From Blastocystis sp. Blastoise (taxonomy: Eukaryota > Sar > Bigyra > Opalinata > Blastocystidae): a DNA stretch of 64,000 nt. Under the pieces are notes generated by a model, which made no database searches, was not told the origin of the DNA, and saw nothing but the letters and a program-made list of their open reading frames with translations. The stretch spans positions 434,001 through 498,000 of the forward strand of contig JBBPEB010000034.1 of assembly GCA_039096225.1 (NCBI GenBank), given 5' to 3'. Of this stretch, positions 60,214-64,000 are shown one piece after another (position 1 is the stretch's first letter; every line of letters begins with the position of its first letter). The position numbers and the translations under genes were made by a program.

Positions 60214-61657
60214 TATATATACCTTCATTAAAGTACCTCGAATAGCTTTTACTGAAACTTTATTCATTCCTTGATATATATACTGAATATATCCTTGTTT
60301 ATCCAGTTCAATTAAGATCGTGCTTAACACTTCTGAACTGATATCGTAATTATAAGTAGTTGTACTAATATCAATACACTGCAAATTTTTAATTTTTGGA
60401 TTATAGGAATAAACATCTTCATTTTCATCATTTTCTTCAAAAACTGCAGGGAATTTAGTATTAAATATATCATTTATAAGTTTATATATATTCATATATT
60501 CGACACCATTCATAAAAATAGAAGAATATCTATTTATATTGTATATAAATGATATAAATAATATAAATAATATAAATAATAATATAATATAATTAATATA
60601 TATCTATATATATCTATATAGATCTATATATACAATGAATGTAGATCTTCTAGTGTGTATATACATTGTGTATATATATTAATATTCTTATTTCTCCCTC
60701 CTCTCCCTATTTCCTGTATATAGTTCTCTATACATGAAGGAGCATCCCAATGGATAATACCCTATATATATATATATATATATTATCATTAATAATAATA
60801 AATAGAATAACAACATAATAATAAATATAATAATAACAACATAATAAATATAATAATAACAACATAATAAATATAATAATAATAATAATAATAATAAAAT
60901 AAACATACTTCAATATCTCCTTTATCTATTCCTAACCCAAAGGCGATAGTCGCGATTATTATACGTATTCGACCACTATAGAACTGACCCTCTATTTTTG
61001 TACGAGAATCACGTGACATTCCTGCATGATATGGAGCACACTACATATATTCATACAATATTATATATATATATTATATATAATAATAATAATAATAATA
61101 ATCGATATAATAATGTATAGCTTACAATGAATGTATATATAATATATATATATACATTAATTCCTTGTTCATGTAAATAACTTGAAAGTGCTTCTGTTTC
61201 TCGTCGATAATTGACATATATAATTATACTCTTCTTCTTCTCATACCAGGGAGACTTTAAACTACGTAATAACCACGAATATCTATAGGATTACATAGAG
61301 AATAATATATTATTGAGAAAAAAAAGTATACAAGAAACTATATGTTTATATATATATATATACTTATCATCAAGCATAGACATATATATCTTTATATTAG
61401 GTCTTCTCCATCCTCCATTATATATATTTCCCATGGGAATTTGAAGATTTTCACAAATAGACTATAGAGTTTTATTATTCTTTATAATAATACATTTATA
61501 TACTTGAATATCTCGTGATGACGCAGTTGCAGTTAAGCCAAAGAGGGACACATGAGGGATATAACGAGCTTAAAATGAATATATATAATAATATATATAA
61601 TGCAATTGATATATATATATATATTTATTTTTTTATTACAAATATCATTATATAATC

Positions 61658-61696
<39 letters not shown>

Positions 61697-62760
61697 TATA
61701 TAAATACATGTAAAAGATTGTATTTTCAAATACATAGGTCTAAAATTATAACTCCAGCTGGAAATACAATGTACTTCATCGATAACTACATATTTTATTC
61801 GTGATTTTACATTAGGATACGAGAGAATCTTCGTAAATAATCGTGAATATAACTTTTCTGGAGAAATAAATATTATATTTAATTGATTTTGCTCTATTTG
61901 TTTATATAATTGAATTAATTGCTTAGATGTTGTAGTTGATGACAAAATAACAGCAGATAAACACGGGGGAAGAGAAGAAATCTGATCTGTCATTAAACTA
62001 ATTAATGGAGAAATAACCACGGTTATACCTATTATAAAATAGAACTAGTAATAGATATAGATATATATATATACAGTTATAGAGAATAGTAGGTATTTGA
62101 TAAACAAGAGATTTACCACCTCCCGTTGGAGCTATTAATAACTATATATATATGTATATTTATGTATATATATATATATATATTAATAGTAACATATAAT
62201 AACATATAATAAGCATATAATAATAATAATAATAATAATATAATAATAATAATATATAATAAGCATATAATAATAATGTATATATACCCCATTATGTCCT
62301 TGTATCATTTCATTAATTGCCCATAATTGTCCTTTTTTAAATGTGTGTATATTAAACACATGAGTAGCTATATAGTATACTTTCTTCTTCATATTATCAT
62401 CTATACTCATATTCATATTGATGTCTTTCTGTAATTCTATATTATTATCTATAGTATTCTCTATAGTATTATCATCTATAGTAACATCTATATCTATATA
62501 TTTATCTTCATATTCTTCTTCATTATCATCAGTCTCCTCAGAATTCCCGCGGTTATATTCATCACTTTCATCAAGAGTAGTTTCACTATCAGAATCATTT
62601 ATTGGATAAAACGAATCATCTTCTATTTCTTCCAGATCCCCGTGGGAAGTCTTTGTGTTTTCTGAATTCGTGATAGAATTAGGAATAGTTTTTATTAGAG
62701 GAGAAGCATTAGTATTATTATTTAACTCTATTATAGGTGTTGAAGATATATTTGTAGCGA

Positions 62761-62795
<35 letters not shown>

Positions 62796-62797
62796 TG

Positions 62798-62885
<88 letters not shown>

Positions 62886-64000
62886 TTATTATTATTATTA
62901 TTATTTAAAGAATTCGATAGGTCATAGTAAACATTCTTTTGAAGTCCTTCTTGGATGGATAATCCCCATGAATATAATCGATTTATAAGCTCTTCTTTCT
63001 TACCTCCAACGGGAATATGATATCGATGTAAGAGACGTTTTAATGCCGCATTCTATATAATAATAAATATATATATAATAATAATAATAAATATAAATAT
63101 AAATAATAAATATAAATAATAAATATAAATTATAAATATAAATAATAAACATAAATTATAAATATAAATTATAAATATAAATTATAAATATAAATTATAA
63201 ATAATTTAAAATATTAAATATAAATATATATAATAAATAATTTAAAAAATTAAATATAAATATAATAATAAATAATTAAAATAATAATAAATACAGTAAG
63301 TAAGTTCCATTGCGTTTTATATATATCTAAAATATTCATTTCTTTTGAATTTTCTTCATTAAATAATTTTGTGACTCCATCTTCTAATTCATCAGCCCAT
63401 TGGAAAAATTGACAACGTCCCTCATTCCAAGCTAACGGACAACAGAAAAATTCACGATTATGATTACGATTATGTTTTTTAACTTTACATAATTTTGCAG
63501 TTAATCCATGAGAACAAACAGGATATGTTGATGATAATGATAGAATAACCGCGGGAGTAGAGATAGATGTTTCTAGAGAGATAATTATATATATGTTCAC
63601 ATATATTATTTTTGAATAAAATAGAAAGAAAAAGAAATTATTGGTGAATATATATATATATATAGAGGAAAAAGAATATGAATATAAATAGTAATAGGTA
63701 TGTTATACGTGTGATAAAATGAATAACTATTAATGAATAATCATAATAATATAGTTCATAATATATATATATATCTAATAGACAGAATATTGATTTTTTA
63801 CATAGATTAATATATAACATTATATATATACTCATTTCTTTAATATGATCAATACATGCTAATATTTGATCACCATCTAATCCTTTACGCATAGGAATAT
63901 TACCGCGGTTATTCGATGAAATTGTATCTTCTTTATTTTGTTCATAGTCACTTGTTTGTGAATAAAAGTTGACTTTTGAGTCTAATGTATTTCTACGTTT
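58716..64000 (-). CDS. RecQ4-family helicase with N-terminal GRF zinc finger and SAP domain (5' end missing)
   Basis: The gene enters at the right edge and ends at TAA 58716. In order: a GRF zinc finger (PVCSHGLTAKLCKVKKHNRN, then FFCCPLAWNEGRCQFFQWAD); a SAP-like motif (ALKRLLHRYHIPVGGKKEEL); a poly-Asn and acidic linker; then the helicase. Helicase motifs are I LLIAPTGGGKSLVYQIP, Ia VVISPLISLMTDQ, II YVVIDEVHCISSW, III LFGLTATASS, IV SIIIYVNYRRETEALS, V IRIIIATIAFGLGIDKGDIE and VI CIENYIQEIGRGGRN. The C terminus has RecQ4-type winged-helix regions (NYDISSEVLSTILIELDKQG; YDIASIMRRSPVEIQSELTR). RecQ4 acts in replication initiation and repair. The GRF-SAP head differs from the usual Sld2-like one. 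Confidence 0.88.
59255..59405. repeat. TATAAGATTATAATATATAA-type tandem repeat in an intron
   Basis: Four imperfect copies of a unit of about 30 bases in an intron near the 3' end of RecQ4. Composed only of A, T and single Gs; no coding potential. Confidence 0.8.
60143..60210. repeat. (AAT)n microsatellite in an intron of RecQ4
   Basis: About twenty copies of ATA in the intron after the exon that ends KAIRGTLMK. Similar shorter tracts occur in neighbouring introns (60790-60897, 61662-61696). Confidence 0.9.
62761..62905. repeat. (TTA)n tract coding for poly-asparagine in RecQ4
   Basis: Read on minus this is AAT repeats in frame, giving a stretch of more than 40 Asn with single breaks (K, Y, Q). 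It joins the SAP motif region to the acidic linker before the helicase. Unlike the other triplet tracts it lies in an exon. Confidence 0.85.

Overview
The window is nuclear DNA from an extremely AT-rich eukaryote. Genes are split by many short introns, most starting GTATAT and ending TATAG. The content is typically eukaryotic: a slicer-type Argonaute, a gamma-tubulin complex protein, PIG-W/GWT1, NOL10, DUS2, SGT, a CK1/TTBK-type kinase, low-molecular-weight tyrosine phosphatase, a RecQ4-type helicase, BTB and TLDc proteins, and a nuclear tRNA-Arg. TAA, TAG and TGA all act as stops. I cannot place the species; a free-living or anaerobic protist or an AT-rich early fungus would both fit.

Layout. 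Bases 1-5900 hold a 3' gene fragment with a membrane tail and a gene of about 21 exons (BTB/T1-like N terminus plus leucine/isoleucine repeats). Bases 6272-11391 hold a giant von Willebrand A-type protein. Bases 11400-19800 are gene-poor: a decayed reading frame, a BTB-TLDc gene with several lesions, two very small genes and one gene tail. Bases 19819-32036 form a plus-strand block (PH protein, SGT, gamma-tubulin complex protein, DUS2). Bases 32387-42868 form a minus-strand block (TAF4-like protein, NOL10, kinase). Argonaute (43896-48247) and tRNA-Arg follow on plus. From 49226 to the end everything intact is on minus: PIG-W, a BAR/SBF2-like protein, LMW-PTP, and a RecQ4 helicase that runs off the right edge.

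The gene models were spliced by hand. Most join in phase; two junctions, in the VWA gene and in the SBF2-like gene, do not, and are flagged. Three introns have no workable GT-AG solution but fit U12-type introns: AT-AG and AT-AC in the gamma-tubulin complex gene, AT-AC in PIG-W. This implies a minor spliceosome.

The most interesting items are the Argonaute (an Stc1-like zinc finger followed by nine PPGM repeats that resemble GYF-domain ligands), the U12-type introns, a RecQ4 helicase whose N terminus carries a GRF zinc finger and a SAP domain, the almost uniform phase-1 introns of the repeat gene, and recurring GC-rich motifs (CCGCGG and relatives) found only inside exons of a few genes.
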